From assembly GCA_017550205.1 (NCBI GenBank), contig JAFZPS010000041.1, positions 1-30,030 on the forward strand: DNA of 30,030 nucleotides, read 5' to 3'. The position numbers and the translations under genes are program-made. The stretch is from Bacilli bacterium (GTDB lineage: Bacteria; Bacillota_I; Bacilli_A; RF39; UBA660). Of this stretch, positions 21,726 to 28,903 are shown piece after piece. Position 1 is the first letter of the stretch. Every line of letters starts with the position of its first letter. The notes beneath the pieces were generated by a model. It worked only from the letters and a program-made list of their open reading frames with translations. It had not been told where the DNA came from and did not search any database.

Positions 21726-23044
21726 TATCCTTTATTTTTTAGATCATTTACTAATTGTACATAGAATTCTCTAACGTCAAAGCCTTTTATATTTTCTCTA
21801 TTTAAATCAACTACATCTCCATGGGATATACCTCTTTTATATGGTGTTTCTATTAGAGTAAAATCTTTATCTATAGGGAATGATTCAATTCCTACTAAAC
21901 CATCATTTTTACCATCATAATGTTTTACGTAGGCACTCATTAGATTAAGAGGGAAACCTCCACCTGTAGCCTTCTTTATAATAGAACCATATGCTTGATA
22001 ATATACTTTATCAGAACAAGGCATTTGTTTGTTTAATTTTTCTGTTTCTGGTTGTGTTAAATCAGTAACACCTGCAATGAAGTCTGGGGCTTTATCACCT
22101 AGTTTTTTTAATGTGAAGTTATAACCACCAGCTACTTTCTTCTTTAATCCCTTAGGGGCTTTATTCATTAAATAATCTGCATATAAGCAACCATGGTTAG
22201 GTGTATTAATCATGGTAAGAGAAGCAATATATTTATCCATTCCTAGATTAGCGATTGCAAATCTCGTGTCTAATCCTCCTTTAGAATGGGCAATTACATT
22301 TATTTTCTTACAATTTGTTTCTTTTATTATTTGTTTTATACGATCAGCTAATTCTTCTGCTGAATCTTTTACTGCTAGAGATGATGAATGATTACCATAA
22401 TAAATAGTAGCTCCATTTTTTACTAGTTCTTCTGGTATTCTACCCCAATAATTAAGTTTTTCATAATCTCTAAAGAATATGCCATGGACTAAGAGTATTG
22501 GATATTTTGTTTTACATATTTCATCTTTAGCTCTAGATTCATCTAATTTAATTTTATTATTCTCAAATACAACTTCATCTCTACATACTTTAATAATTAT
22601 AACTAGCATAACTAAATGTGCTATAGGTACTAAACCTAGAATAAGTCCAAATAATCTATATCTTACACCTAGTTGTTTAGAGAATAGATATACTCTAATA
22701 ATTCCAGCCCAAAATACTAAATTAAGTATTATTATTAAAAAAATCATATTTATTAATAATACTTTAATATCTATTGGATATTTTAATAGTATTACTAGAT
22801 ATAATATGATATCTAGAATAATATTAGTTAGAAAAATTATTAATAATCTATAACCATCTCTTACTACAGATAAACCTTTACTAAGTAATTTTTTATTAAG
22901 AAGTGATGGAAATATAATTATTATTGGTATGAATAATATCATAAATATTAGAGATATTTTTATATTAAAGGTATTTTCTAATATATAAGTATTGGATACT
23001 ATAAATAATATAATTGAATTTAATATTAGTGTTATTATTCCCAT
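21722..23044 (-). CDS. Membrane-anchored lipase-like alpha/beta hydrolase
   Basis: The 440-aa protein has about four to five hydrophobic helices in the first 155 residues, then an alpha/beta hydrolase domain. The oxyanion-hole strand is YPILLVHGIFF (181-191), the nucleophile elbow is IAHSKGG with Ser254, the acid is probably Asp381 in KNDGLVG and the histidine is His408 in SHGDVV. AxSxG and NDGLV are features of Bacillus-type secreted lipases, but here the domain is tethered to a multi-helix membrane part instead of a cleavable signal. It probably acts on lipids or esters at the membrane. AAAGGAG precedes the start at 23044. It lies 11 bases after the GNAT gene, in one operon. Confidence 0.8.
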   Translation of the reverse strand: MGIITLILNSIILFIVSNTYILENTFNIKISLIFMILFIPIIIIFPSLLNKKLLSKGLSVVRDGYRLLIIFLTNIILDIILYLVILLKYPIDIKVLLINMIFLIIILNLVFWAGIIRVYLFSKQLGVRYRLFGLILGLVPIAHLVMLVIIIKVCRDEVVFENNKIKLDESRAKDEICKTKYPILLVHGIFFRDYEKLNYWGRIPEELVKNGATIYYGNHSSSLAVKDSAEELADRIKQIIKETNCKKINVIAHSKGGLDTRFAIANLGMDKYIASLTMINTPNHGCLYADYLMNKAPKGLKKKVAGGYNFTLKKLGDKAPDFIAGVTDLTQPETEKLNKQMPCSDKVYYQAYGSIIKKATGGGFPLNLMSAYVKHYDGKNDGLVGIESFPIDKDFTLIETPYKRGISHGDVVDLNRENIKGFDVREFYVQLVNDLKNKGY

Positions 23045-23055
23045 ATTATGCTCCT

Positions 23056-23508
23056 TTATTTTCCGTATTTTATATCATTTACTTTTTGAACACGGGCATA
23101 GAAACCATTACCTTTTTTCTCACTTAATTTAATGAAGCCTAAACTTTTAAACATTTTTTGTGAAGCGGTATTATAATTCATAACATGTGCAGTTATAAAA
23201 ACACCTTCTTCATCAGCTATCTTAACTATTTCTTTTAACATATCAGTACCTATACCTTGACCTTGATATTCCTTTTTTACAGCTATTTGATATATATAAT
23301 AACCCCCATCACATTTTACTACTGAGTTATATCCTACAGGAGTATTATTATCAAAAGCTATGAAAAGTATATCTGAACTATATGTTAGGTTTGAATAGTT
23401 TAAAGTACCACCATTAGCAGATAGATTTTCTCTATTTATATTTTTTTCAACATAATCACAGATATTTAAAAATTCGTCTGTTCCGATTTTTATATTTCTA
23501 ATTTCCAT
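23056..23508 (-). CDS. GNAT-family N-acetyltransferase
   Basis: The 150-aa length is typical of GNAT. The acetyl-CoA pyrophosphate loop is VKKEYQGQGIGTDML (Q/RxxGxG/A), followed by the helix LKEIVKIADEEGV, the NYNTASQKMFKSLGF motif (motif B) and a final strand. The acceptor is unknown; the NTASQKMFKSLGF block is common in RimI-like and small-molecule acetyltransferases. The start ATG at 23508 is three bases after GGTGAT, and an extended -10 is 16 bases further upstream. It leads an operon with the membrane lipase-like gene. Confidence 0.88.
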   Translation of the reverse strand: MEIRNIKIGTDEFLNICDYVEKNINRENLSANGGTLNYSNLTYSSDILFIAFDNNTPVGYNSVVKCDGGYYIYQIAVKKEYQGQGIGTDMLKEIVKIADEEGVFITAHVMNYNTASQKMFKSLGFIKLSEKKGNGFYARVQKVNDIKYGK

Positions 23509-23524
23509 AAAATCACCTAAAATG

Positions 23525-23533
23525 ATTATAACA
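23525..23533 (-). promoter_or_regulatory. Extended -10 promoter of the GNAT/hydrolase operon
   Basis: On the minus strand this reads TGTTATAAT, ending 16 bases before the ATG at 23508. It directly follows the terminator of the upstream minus-strand gene. Confidence 0.65.
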
Positions 23534-23562
23534 TAAAAAGAGAGATTATTCTCCCTCTTTTG
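23533..23562 (-). terminator. Terminator of the 196-aa tandem-repeat gene
   Basis: On the minus strand, AAAAGAGGGAG and CTCTCTTTTT pair around AATAAT, with G-U pairs, and end in Ts. The stop codon lies in the hairpin loop. Confidence 0.7.
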
Positions 23563-24136
23563 TATTATATTTCTTAACTAATTGTTTTGCAGCTTCTTCT
23601 GGCTCCATTGTAATACATCCAATTAAGAATTCTTTTCTAATTCTTTCATCAAGATTATCAGATGGTGGAATTATAACTATACGACCTTTTTCAAATTCTT
23701 CAGCATCTTCTACTTTAACATCAGTTATATTAAAGTTTTCAATATCCATATATGCATAAATAAAACCACCTATTTTTGATCTTTCTCCATACAATTTTGA
23801 TGAATCAATAGGACCAAAACGCATTAAGTAACCATAAGTATCTGTGCCAATAACAATTGATTTTGTTTCGAAATATGCATAATCACTATTAGTATAATTC
23901 CAGTGACCATATTCTCTTTTTTGATACTCATGTATTGATTTATAATGTTCTAGTTTTTTTAATCGTATAGTTCTAGGATCTTTATCTAGTTCTTCTTGTA
24001 GTTTTTTTATTTGGATAGCTCTTGGATCATTATCTAATTCTTCTTGTAGTTTTGGAATTTCTGAGAAATAACTGTTAGCGGCTTCAAGGTATGTAGTGTA
24101 TTCCTCTCTAAACTTATTTAATGTTTCTTTTTTCAT
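23546..24136 (-). CDS. Hypothetical protein with 16-residue tandem repeat, 196 aa
   Basis: The family is unknown. Residues 30-45 and 46-61 are a direct repeat, LQEELDNDPRAIQIKK and LQEELDKDPRTIRLKK, inside a charged helical N-terminal region of about 75 residues. The rest looks like a globular beta-rich domain (AYFETKSIVIGTDTYGYLMRFGP, GGFIYAYMDIENFNITDVKV, GRIVIIPPSDN) and ends in a helix with MEPEEAAKQLVKKYN. It has no signal or membrane segment. AGGAGGG precedes the start at 24136. It has its own promoter and terminator and is transcribed away from the metallopeptidase gene. Confidence 0.7.
   Translation of the reverse strand: MKKETLNKFREEYTTYLEAANSYFSEIPKLQEELDNDPRAIQIKKLQEELDKDPRTIRLKKLEHYKSIHEYQKREYGHWNYTNSDYAYFETKSIVIGTDTYGYLMRFGPIDSSKLYGERSKIGGFIYAYMDIENFNITDVKVEDAEEFEKGRIVIIPPSDNLDERIRKEFLIGCITMEPEEAAKQLVKKYNTKEGE
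23953..24048. repeat. Two tandem 48-base units inside the 196-aa gene
   Basis: Units 23953-24000 and 24001-24048 share long identical blocks such as TTCTTCTTGTA at their ends. The length is exactly 16 codons, so the repeat is in frame and encodes the duplicated LQEELD segment. Substitutions between the units show it is not a very recent duplication. Confidence 0.8.
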
Positions 24137-24157
24137 AAACCCTCCTGAATAGTATTT

Positions 24158-24186
24158 ATTATAACTATGTTTTTAATAATATGCAA
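24158..24186 (-). promoter_or_regulatory. Promoter of the 196-aa tandem-repeat gene
   Basis: Minus-strand TTGCAT (plus 24181-24186), 17-base spacer, TATAAT (plus 24158-24163). It is back to back with the metallopeptidase promoter. Confidence 0.7.
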
Positions 24187-24196
24187 TAATATTTTA

Positions 24197-24205
24197 TGTT
24201 ATAAT
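24197..24205 (+). promoter_or_regulatory. Extended -10 promoter of the metallopeptidase gene
   Basis: TGTTATAAT ends 17 bases before ATG 24223. No clear -35. Confidence 0.65.
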
Positions 24206-24222
24206 TTATATAGGTGAATAAT

Positions 24223-24948
24223 ATGGAAAAGAAACAGTTTGAGAATAATAATTTTGTATTATACGCTCCTGATAGTTTAAAACATGTATTTAAGAATTTA
24301 GAAAAAGTACTTTATGAAACGTTAGAGGTATATAAAGATTTATTTAATGTTGATGATTTTAGAAAGATAAGTATTTATTATTTTGATGATATAGATAAGT
24401 TTAGAGATTATGTATATGAATTGAGGGGTGAGAAAGATTCATTACCTCAGTATGCTAATGGAGTATTTGCAGAAGATAAAATAATTGCCTATATAAATCC
24501 TAACATTAAAGAAAGTGATCCTTTATTTAATAAAAGAGTGCATATGGCATCACATGAGTTATTTCATATTATGTATAGGGAATTAGTTATCAATAAGAAT
24601 CATCAGGAGAGATTTACTTGGTTTGATGAAGGATGTGCACAGTTCTTTTCTGGAGAAAAAAATTATGAGTTGAATGATGGATTTAGTGAATGGTTTAGTA
24701 AAATTAAATCAGAAACTAAAGAAATACCTGATTTAAATAATCTAACTCATGGAGATGCATTTAAAAATGATAATTATAATGGATATGATTTAAGTTTATT
24801 AGCTGTTAAAAATTTATATGAAAGATTAGGTCCAATAGGATTTAAAAGAATATTTGTAGATAGTAATAGAATATATAATTATGGTTTAGATGTTTTAGAA
24901 CAGGCTTTTCTATTCTATAGTGTACAAATGGGTATTATTAGAAAATAA
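24223..24948 (+). CDS. Putative zinc metallopeptidase (HExxH, gluzincin-like)
   Basis: The protein (241 aa) contains SHELFHIMYRE with HELFH at residues 111-115 and, 21 residues after the second histidine, WFDEGCAQFF with Glu136 as likely third zinc ligand. This is the HExxH...E pattern of gluzincins and the peptidase MA-like families. The region before it, KISIYYFDDIDKFRDYV and NGVFAEDKIIAYINP, fits the usual beta-strand preceding the active-site helix. There is no signal peptide, so it is probably cytoplasmic. I start at ATG 24223, four bases after GGTGAA; an in-frame GTG at 24214 is part of that site. It is monocistronic with its own promoter and terminator. The substrate is unknown. Confidence 0.8.
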   Translation: MEKKQFENNNFVLYAPDSLKHVFKNLEKVLYETLEVYKDLFNVDDFRKISIYYFDDIDKFRDYVYELRGEKDSLPQYANGVFAEDKIIAYINPNIKESDPLFNKRVHMASHELFHIMYRELVINKNHQERFTWFDEGCAQFFSGEKNYELNDGFSEWFSKIKSETKEIPDLNNLTHGDAFKNDNYNGYDLSLLAVKNLYERLGPIGFKRIFVDSNRIYNYGLDVLEQAFLFYSVQMGIIRK

Positions 24949-24971
24949 AAGAAGCTTATGCTTCTTTTTTA
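24944..24971 (+). terminator. Terminator after the metallopeptidase gene
   Basis: AAGAAGC, loop TTAT, GCTTCTT, then TTTTT. The same hairpin with nearly the same flanks occurs at 26822-26849. Confidence 0.85.
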
Positions 24972-25024
24972 TTGCGTATTAAAGAGATATTTGTTATTAT
25001 AAATAACTAATTAGAGGTGTTATT

Positions 25025-25975
25025 ATGGAAAATAGAAAATCATTTGCAATAAATTGTGCTAAAGCTTGGTCTATACAACTTTATTCCGATTTTTGTTTTG
25101 ATACAAATCAATGGCATTTAAGACAATATATGCAAGATATAAGAAATGGAATAATAAAAGAATTAGGAATAGATTTACCTCTATATACCGAAAATATAGA
25201 ATATGATGTAGAGAGTGGTAAAGATGAAATGATCTATAATGCGATAGCTAGTTCAGACAAGACTATTACTTTTTATGATTTTATAGCTTGGTTTAATGAT
25301 CAATATAATAGTATTAGAGAAGATGCTAAAGATTTACCAAAACTACAGTTCCCAGTATATAAATGGGAAAAAGGAAAGAATGAGGATGCTTCTTTTGTTT
25401 TTCATTCTCTTAGTTATGGTATTGATGGACATTTAATAGCTTTTTCAGATGAAAATGAAAAATTAAATGAATATGTTCGTAGACATCTACATATAGTTTT
25501 TGATGAAGAAGAAGGTAAGTATAAACAAGATATCCTAGGGTATGGGCCCGCTTATGGTTGGAATGAGCCAATAGATGCTATGTCTCAAGAATTAATGAAA
25601 GAATACATGGATTTAGCATTGAAATATAGAGATTATTTAGATGCATATGAAATATTTAGAAGGACTAATACAGAAGTTGATAAGAGACAATTTCATAAAA
25701 AGGGACCTCTTACAACAGCAATCATGGGTGTAGATCCATATCGAGATTTATCACAATTTATTGTTCATTTTGGTCATGGTGGTAATGAACCGGGATTTTA
25801 TTTTACTTATGATTTAGGAAATGAAACTTTAAAAGAACCAGTTCTTAATTTTCATGAGCCTTGTGCTGATGAAGACGTTTTAAAAGATCAAGAAAATATA
25901 AGAAATAATAATCCACATGTATTAGCTAAGACATTACGTGTAAATAAGAGTATTTTACCTTTTAAGATTAAATAG
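25025..25975 (+). CDS. Hypothetical protein, 316 aa
   Basis: No family recognised. The protein is soluble and rich in aromatic residues and histidine. Blocks that look conserved are YSDFCFDTNQWHLRQYMQD (about 20-38), FYDFIAWFNDQYNS, ILGYGPAYGWNEPIDAM, KKGPLTTAIMGVDPYRDL and FIVHFGHGGNEPGFYFTYD. The HFGHGGNEPG segment, with closely placed histidines and glycines, could be a ligand- or metal-binding loop; this is speculative. The start at 25025 is five bases after AGAGGTG. A possible but poor -10 (TATAAA) is at 24998-25003. The next gene starts ten bases after its stop, so the two form an operon bounded by two near-identical terminators. Confidence 0.7.
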   Translation: MENRKSFAINCAKAWSIQLYSDFCFDTNQWHLRQYMQDIRNGIIKELGIDLPLYTENIEYDVESGKDEMIYNAIASSDKTITFYDFIAWFNDQYNSIREDAKDLPKLQFPVYKWEKGKNEDASFVFHSLSYGIDGHLIAFSDENEKLNEYVRRHLHIVFDEEEGKYKQDILGYGPAYGWNEPIDAMSQELMKEYMDLALKYRDYLDAYEIFRRTNTEVDKRQFHKKGPLTTAIMGVDPYRDLSQFIVHFGHGGNEPGFYFTYDLGNETLKEPVLNFHEPCADEDVLKDQENIRNNNPHVLAKTLRVNKSILPFKIK

Positions 25976-25985
25976 GAGTGATATA

Positions 25986-26825
25986 ATGGCAGAATTTAGT
26001 AGTAATGAAGTAATAGAAATGACTTTGAATTATATTTTGGAAAATCAAGATGAATGTAAAACAGAAAATGGTACTTATTTTGTGAGTAAAGAAAAAATAT
26101 GTGATCTTATGGAAAAATATCTTAAAGATGAACCTTGGTATAATTTTAGAATTAAATTGCAATCAGAAGAAGCAGCAAATTGGGAGGCAGCAAGAAGAGC
26201 GAATGAATGCTATGATGAATTAGAAAATAATAAATCTTATATTGTTACAAAAGAAGGGATAGAAATAATAAAACCTCTTAAGAAAGCAATAAGAGAAAAT
26301 AATCGTAAAATATTAGCAGAATATATAAAAGATAATTCTTTAAATATTGTTGGTTGTGCTGTGCTACTTGGAATAGTAGGCGGAATTGTGGCAGTGCCAA
26401 TTAATGTTACCAATAAGCGAGATAAAGAATGGCAAAGATATGAGAATGCAAAATTTGTAACAGATTTATGCCAATATAATTTATCAGATATTTATGTAGT
26501 ATATGATGTTAATAATGCATATTTTTGTACAAGAAAGTTAGAAAAGATTACCGAAGAAGATAGTATAAACGGAAATTTTGATTTAGGTACAGGTAGTGTA
26601 GGTGAATACTATTATCGTGATGATATATATGGTTATTATGAAGTTAATACTGGTAATAAAATGTGTATGGATCATGAAGATGGATTTTATATTGAAAAAT
26701 TGACTGATTTTTATGATGTTGATGATATGAAAATTAGAGATTATAGTATATCTATTTCAGAAGTAGAAAATGAAATTAATAATGAATTCTTATTATCAAG
26801 AACTCCAAAAATGAAGAGAAAATAA
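25986..26825 (+). CDS. Hypothetical single-pass membrane protein, 279 aa
   Basis: No family recognised. The cytoplasmic part (residues 1-117) is helical and charged, with an EVIEMTLNYILENQDE start and YIVTKEGIEIIKPLKKAIREN just before the membrane; its size and pattern could fit a small helical or winged-helix domain, which I cannot confirm. The membrane helix is about 118-140 (IVGCAVLLGIVGGIVAVPI). The outer part is tyrosine- and aspartate-rich (LSDIYVVYDVNNAYFC, GEYYYRDDIYGYYEVN) with two or three cysteines. GGAGTGAT precedes the ATG. It is the second gene of an operon with the 316-aa protein. A helical inside domain joined to an outside domain would suit a membrane sensor, but this is inference. 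Confidence 0.7.
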   Translation: MAEFSSNEVIEMTLNYILENQDECKTENGTYFVSKEKICDLMEKYLKDEPWYNFRIKLQSEEAANWEAARRANECYDELENNKSYIVTKEGIEIIKPLKKAIRENNRKILAEYIKDNSLNIVGCAVLLGIVGGIVAVPINVTNKRDKEWQRYENAKFVTDLCQYNLSDIYVVYDVNNAYFCTRKLEKITEEDSINGNFDLGTGSVGEYYYRDDIYGYYEVNTGNKMCMDHEDGFYIEKLTDFYDVDDMKIRDYSISISEVENEINNEFLLSRTPKMKRK

Positions 26826-26849
26826 AAAGAAGCTTATGCTTCTTTTTTA
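26822..26849. terminator. Terminator between the 279-aa membrane protein gene and spoIVA
   Basis: GAAGC (26829-26833), loop TTAT, GCTTC (26838-26842), with A-runs before and T-runs after, usable from both strands. It is a near copy of the terminator at 24944-24971. Confidence 0.8.
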
Positions 26850-28310
26850 TATTACTATAGTAATTACATTATTACTTCCTTTATTAACTACTTTAGTTAG
26901 AGTATTTTGTAGTTTATATCTAATGTTATCTGGCATTAGATTTATTTTTGATTGAATACCTTCTTGGACAATTGATTCTAGACTACGTCCAAAGATTTCA
27001 CTTTTCCATATTTCATTATTATTTTTATTTAAATAATCAATAAGCTCTTTTGATTGTAGTTCACTTCCTATGATTGGTTCAAAAGTTGATTCTACATCTA
27101 CCTTAATAAGATGAATTGAAGGGGCAACTGCTTTTAGTTTAACTCCATATCTAGTTCCTTGTTTAATAATTTCTGGTTTATCTAACTTCATATCTTCAAT
27201 AGATGGTGTAGCTATGCCATAACCTGTTTGTTTTACCATTTTTAAAGCATATTTAAATTGATCATATTCTTTCTTTGCAGTATTAAATTCTTGAAATAGA
27301 GATAAAAGATCTGCTTTAGATGTAATATCTATATCTATTAGTTCTTTTAATGTTTCATTAAATAGATTATTTGGAGCAGTTAGACTTACTGTGATTATTC
27401 CTGTAGAAGTATCTATATTTGATAGATAGGCTTTTTCTATATATTCATTTTCTAGTAGATGTTTAGTTATTTTATCTATATCTTTTATTTTATTTATTTC
27501 TATTACACTTTCTCTTATTGAATCTATATATGATTTTTTTATTTTATTATCAGGATTTAATATAGAAATCCATTCTGGCATATTTATTCTTACTTCTAAT
27601 ACAGGAAATTCATATAGTGCTTCTTTTAAAATACTATACATATCTTTTTCAGTCATAGATTCAATGTTTATTGGTAAGACTGGTACATTATACTCTTCTT
27701 GTAGTTTGTTTGATAGTTCTTTTGTTTCTATTTGAGTTGGGTGAGTAGTATTTAATATTACTATAAATGGTTTACCAATAGTAGTTAATTCATTTACTAC
27801 TCTTTTTTCTACTTCTATGTAGTCATCTCTTTTGAATTCTCCAATAGAACCATCTTGTGTTACTACAATACCAATAGTAGAGTGTTCTTTAATGACTTTT
27901 TCAGTTCCAATTTCTGCTGCTTCTGTGAAGGGTATTTCATCATTGTACCAAGGGGTTTTTACCATTCTTGGACCATTTTCATCGGTTGCGCCTATGGCAT
28001 TATTAATCATATATCCTACACAATCTATTAGTTTTATATTACAAGTTACATCATCTATCTTTATTTTAGCTGTATTATTAGGTACAAATTTTGGTTCTGT
28101 GGTCATAATTGTTTTACCTGCAGCTGTTTGAGGTATTTCATCTAATGCTCTTTTTCTTTCATATTCATCTTCTATATTTGGTACTACTAGTGTTTCTATC
28201 ATTCTTTTTATAAAAGTAGATTTACCAGTACGAACTGCTCCTACTACTCCTAAATAAATATCTCCGCCACTACGTTTGGCTATATTTTTTATAATTTCAT
28301 ATTTTTCCAT
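26847..28310 (-). CDS. spoIVA: Stage IV sporulation protein A
   Basis: The 487-aa protein matches SpoIVA in length and from its first residues: EIIKNIAKRSGGDIYLGVVGAVRTGKSTFIKRMIE, with the Walker A GAVRTGKST at 24-32, then ALDEIPQTAAGKTIMTTEPKFVP (switch region), DCVGYMI (Walker B-like), and the family-typical TPWYNDEIPFTEAAEIGT. The C-terminus, GSNNVITIVI, belongs to the membrane/SpoVM-interacting region. SpoIVA is an ATPase that polymerises on the forespore and is the base of the spore coat. AAGGAGA precedes the start. In Bacillus it is made in the mother cell under sigma-E; I could not identify a convincing sigma-E promoter in the short upstream gap. Confidence 0.97.
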   Translation of the reverse strand: MEKYEIIKNIAKRSGGDIYLGVVGAVRTGKSTFIKRMIETLVVPNIEDEYERKRALDEIPQTAAGKTIMTTEPKFVPNNTAKIKIDDVTCNIKLIDCVGYMINNAIGATDENGPRMVKTPWYNDEIPFTEAAEIGTEKVIKEHSTIGIVVTQDGSIGEFKRDDYIEVEKRVVNELTTIGKPFIVILNTTHPTQIETKELSNKLQEEYNVPVLPINIESMTEKDMYSILKEALYEFPVLEVRINMPEWISILNPDNKIKKSYIDSIRESVIEINKIKDIDKITKHLLENEYIEKAYLSNIDTSTGIITVSLTAPNNLFNETLKELIDIDITSKADLLSLFQEFNTAKKEYDQFKYALKMVKQTGYGIATPSIEDMKLDKPEIIKQGTRYGVKLKAVAPSIHLIKVDVESTFEPIIGSELQSKELIDYLNKNNNEIWKSEIFGRSLESIVQEGIQSKINLMPDNIRYKLQNTLTKVVNKGSNNVITIVI

Positions 28311-28348
28311 AATATTCTCCTTATTTAGTAAATATTATGTTTATACAT

Positions 28349-28374
28349 AAAAAAAAGAACTAAATGTTCTTTTA
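28349..28374 (-). terminator. Terminator of spoVIF
   Basis: On the minus strand AAAAGAAC (plus 28366-28373) and GTTCTTTT (plus 28353-28360) pair over ATTTA and continue in Ts. The spoVIF stop codon lies in the 5' flank/arm. Confidence 0.8.
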
Positions 28375-28611
28375 AAACATTTTATCTACGTTGTTTGGGA
28401 CTTTATCATTAATTATAGCATTTACTATTTTATCTTCTTTTTCTTTTGATACTGGTTTATTTGTTAGATTACTTAAATCTTGAATTACTTCTCTTAGTGT
28501 TTTTTCATCTTTCATATTATTTTTTTGTATTTTATTTGCTAGGTTTATAATAGTTTCTTTATTTATATTAGTTTTCTTTTCTATTTTATTAAACAAACTA
28601 TCTTTAAACAT
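28372..28611 (-). CDS. spoVIF: Stage VI sporulation protein F-like
   Basis: The 79-aa protein follows the SpoVIF (YjcC) pattern along its length: FNKIEKKTNINKETIINLANKIQ, then MKDEKTLREVIQDLSNLTNKPVSKEKEDKIVNAII, and DKVPNN at the end. From memory the Bacillus protein is about this size, with the same NNIEKKTGV, KDEKTVR and NKPVSKQKED blocks. It is needed for spore-coat assembly and acts in the mother cell. Its ribosome binding site AGGAGG lies in the 3' arm of a terminator-like hairpin (28618-28644), six bases before the ATG. It lies between the SHOCT-like gene and spoIVA, making a small coat-related cluster. Confidence 0.85.
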   Translation of the reverse strand: MFKDSLFNKIEKKTNINKETIINLANKIQKNNMKDEKTLREVIQDLSNLTNKPVSKEKEDKIVNAIINDKVPNNVDKMF

Positions 28612-28648
28612 AAAAAACCTCCTATATAATTATATGTAGGAGATTTTT
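28612..28648 (-). terminator. Terminator hairpin containing the spoVIF ribosome binding site
   Basis: On the minus strand CTCCTA (plus 28637-28642) pairs with TAGGAG (plus 28619-28624); the interior ATATAATTATA is itself self-complementary. A run of six Ts follows and then the spoVIF ATG. It would end transcripts of the SHOCT-like gene. In read-through RNA it would hide the spoVIF AGGAGG. Confidence 0.7.
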
Positions 28649-28903
28649 TTATTTTCTTGATTTATTTAATTTATTACATTGTTTTATAAAATCATCATAA
28701 GATATTAATCCTTTATTGAAACGTTCTTGTAACATTTCTAATGATTGAGTAAACATTTCATTACTATCATTAATATCTTTATATTGATTCATATGTATTT
28801 CTTTTGAATTTTTTCCTATAGTGTTTGCATTATTTTTTATTGCAGTCATTTTATTTTTAAAGTTATTAGCATCTGGATTATAATTATTATTTCCTATTAT
28901 CAT
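28649..28903 (-). CDS. Small SHOCT-like protein, 84 aa
   Basis: The N-terminal half is asparagine-rich and polar (MIIGNNNYNPDANNFKNKM). The C-terminal 30 residues, LEMLQERFNKGLISYDDFIKQCNKLN, fit the SHOCT pattern (L..L..L...G.I...EF...K..L), a short helix-turn-helix-like domain found at protein termini. The start overlaps the der stop by one base (TAATG), so it is co-translated with der. The ribosome binding site is GGTGATGAATA in the der 3' end. Its function is unknown. Location next to spoVIF hints at a sporulation or envelope role but is not proof. Confidence 0.75.
   Translation of the reverse strand: MIIGNNNYNPDANNFKNKMTAIKNNANTIGKNSKEIHMNQYKDINDSNEMFTQSLEMLQERFNKGLISYDDFIKQCNKLNKSRK

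Noticed and set aside
27832..28131. Open plus-strand frame inside spoIVA, and a similar one at 22479-22853 inside the hydrolase gene
   Set aside because: Both are antisense to clearly conserved domains and have no start signals.
28331..28338. CATAATAT upstream of spoIVA as a sigma-E -10
   Set aside because: Only a partial match, and no acceptable sigma-E -35 lies 13-15 bases upstream, so I do not list it as a promoter.
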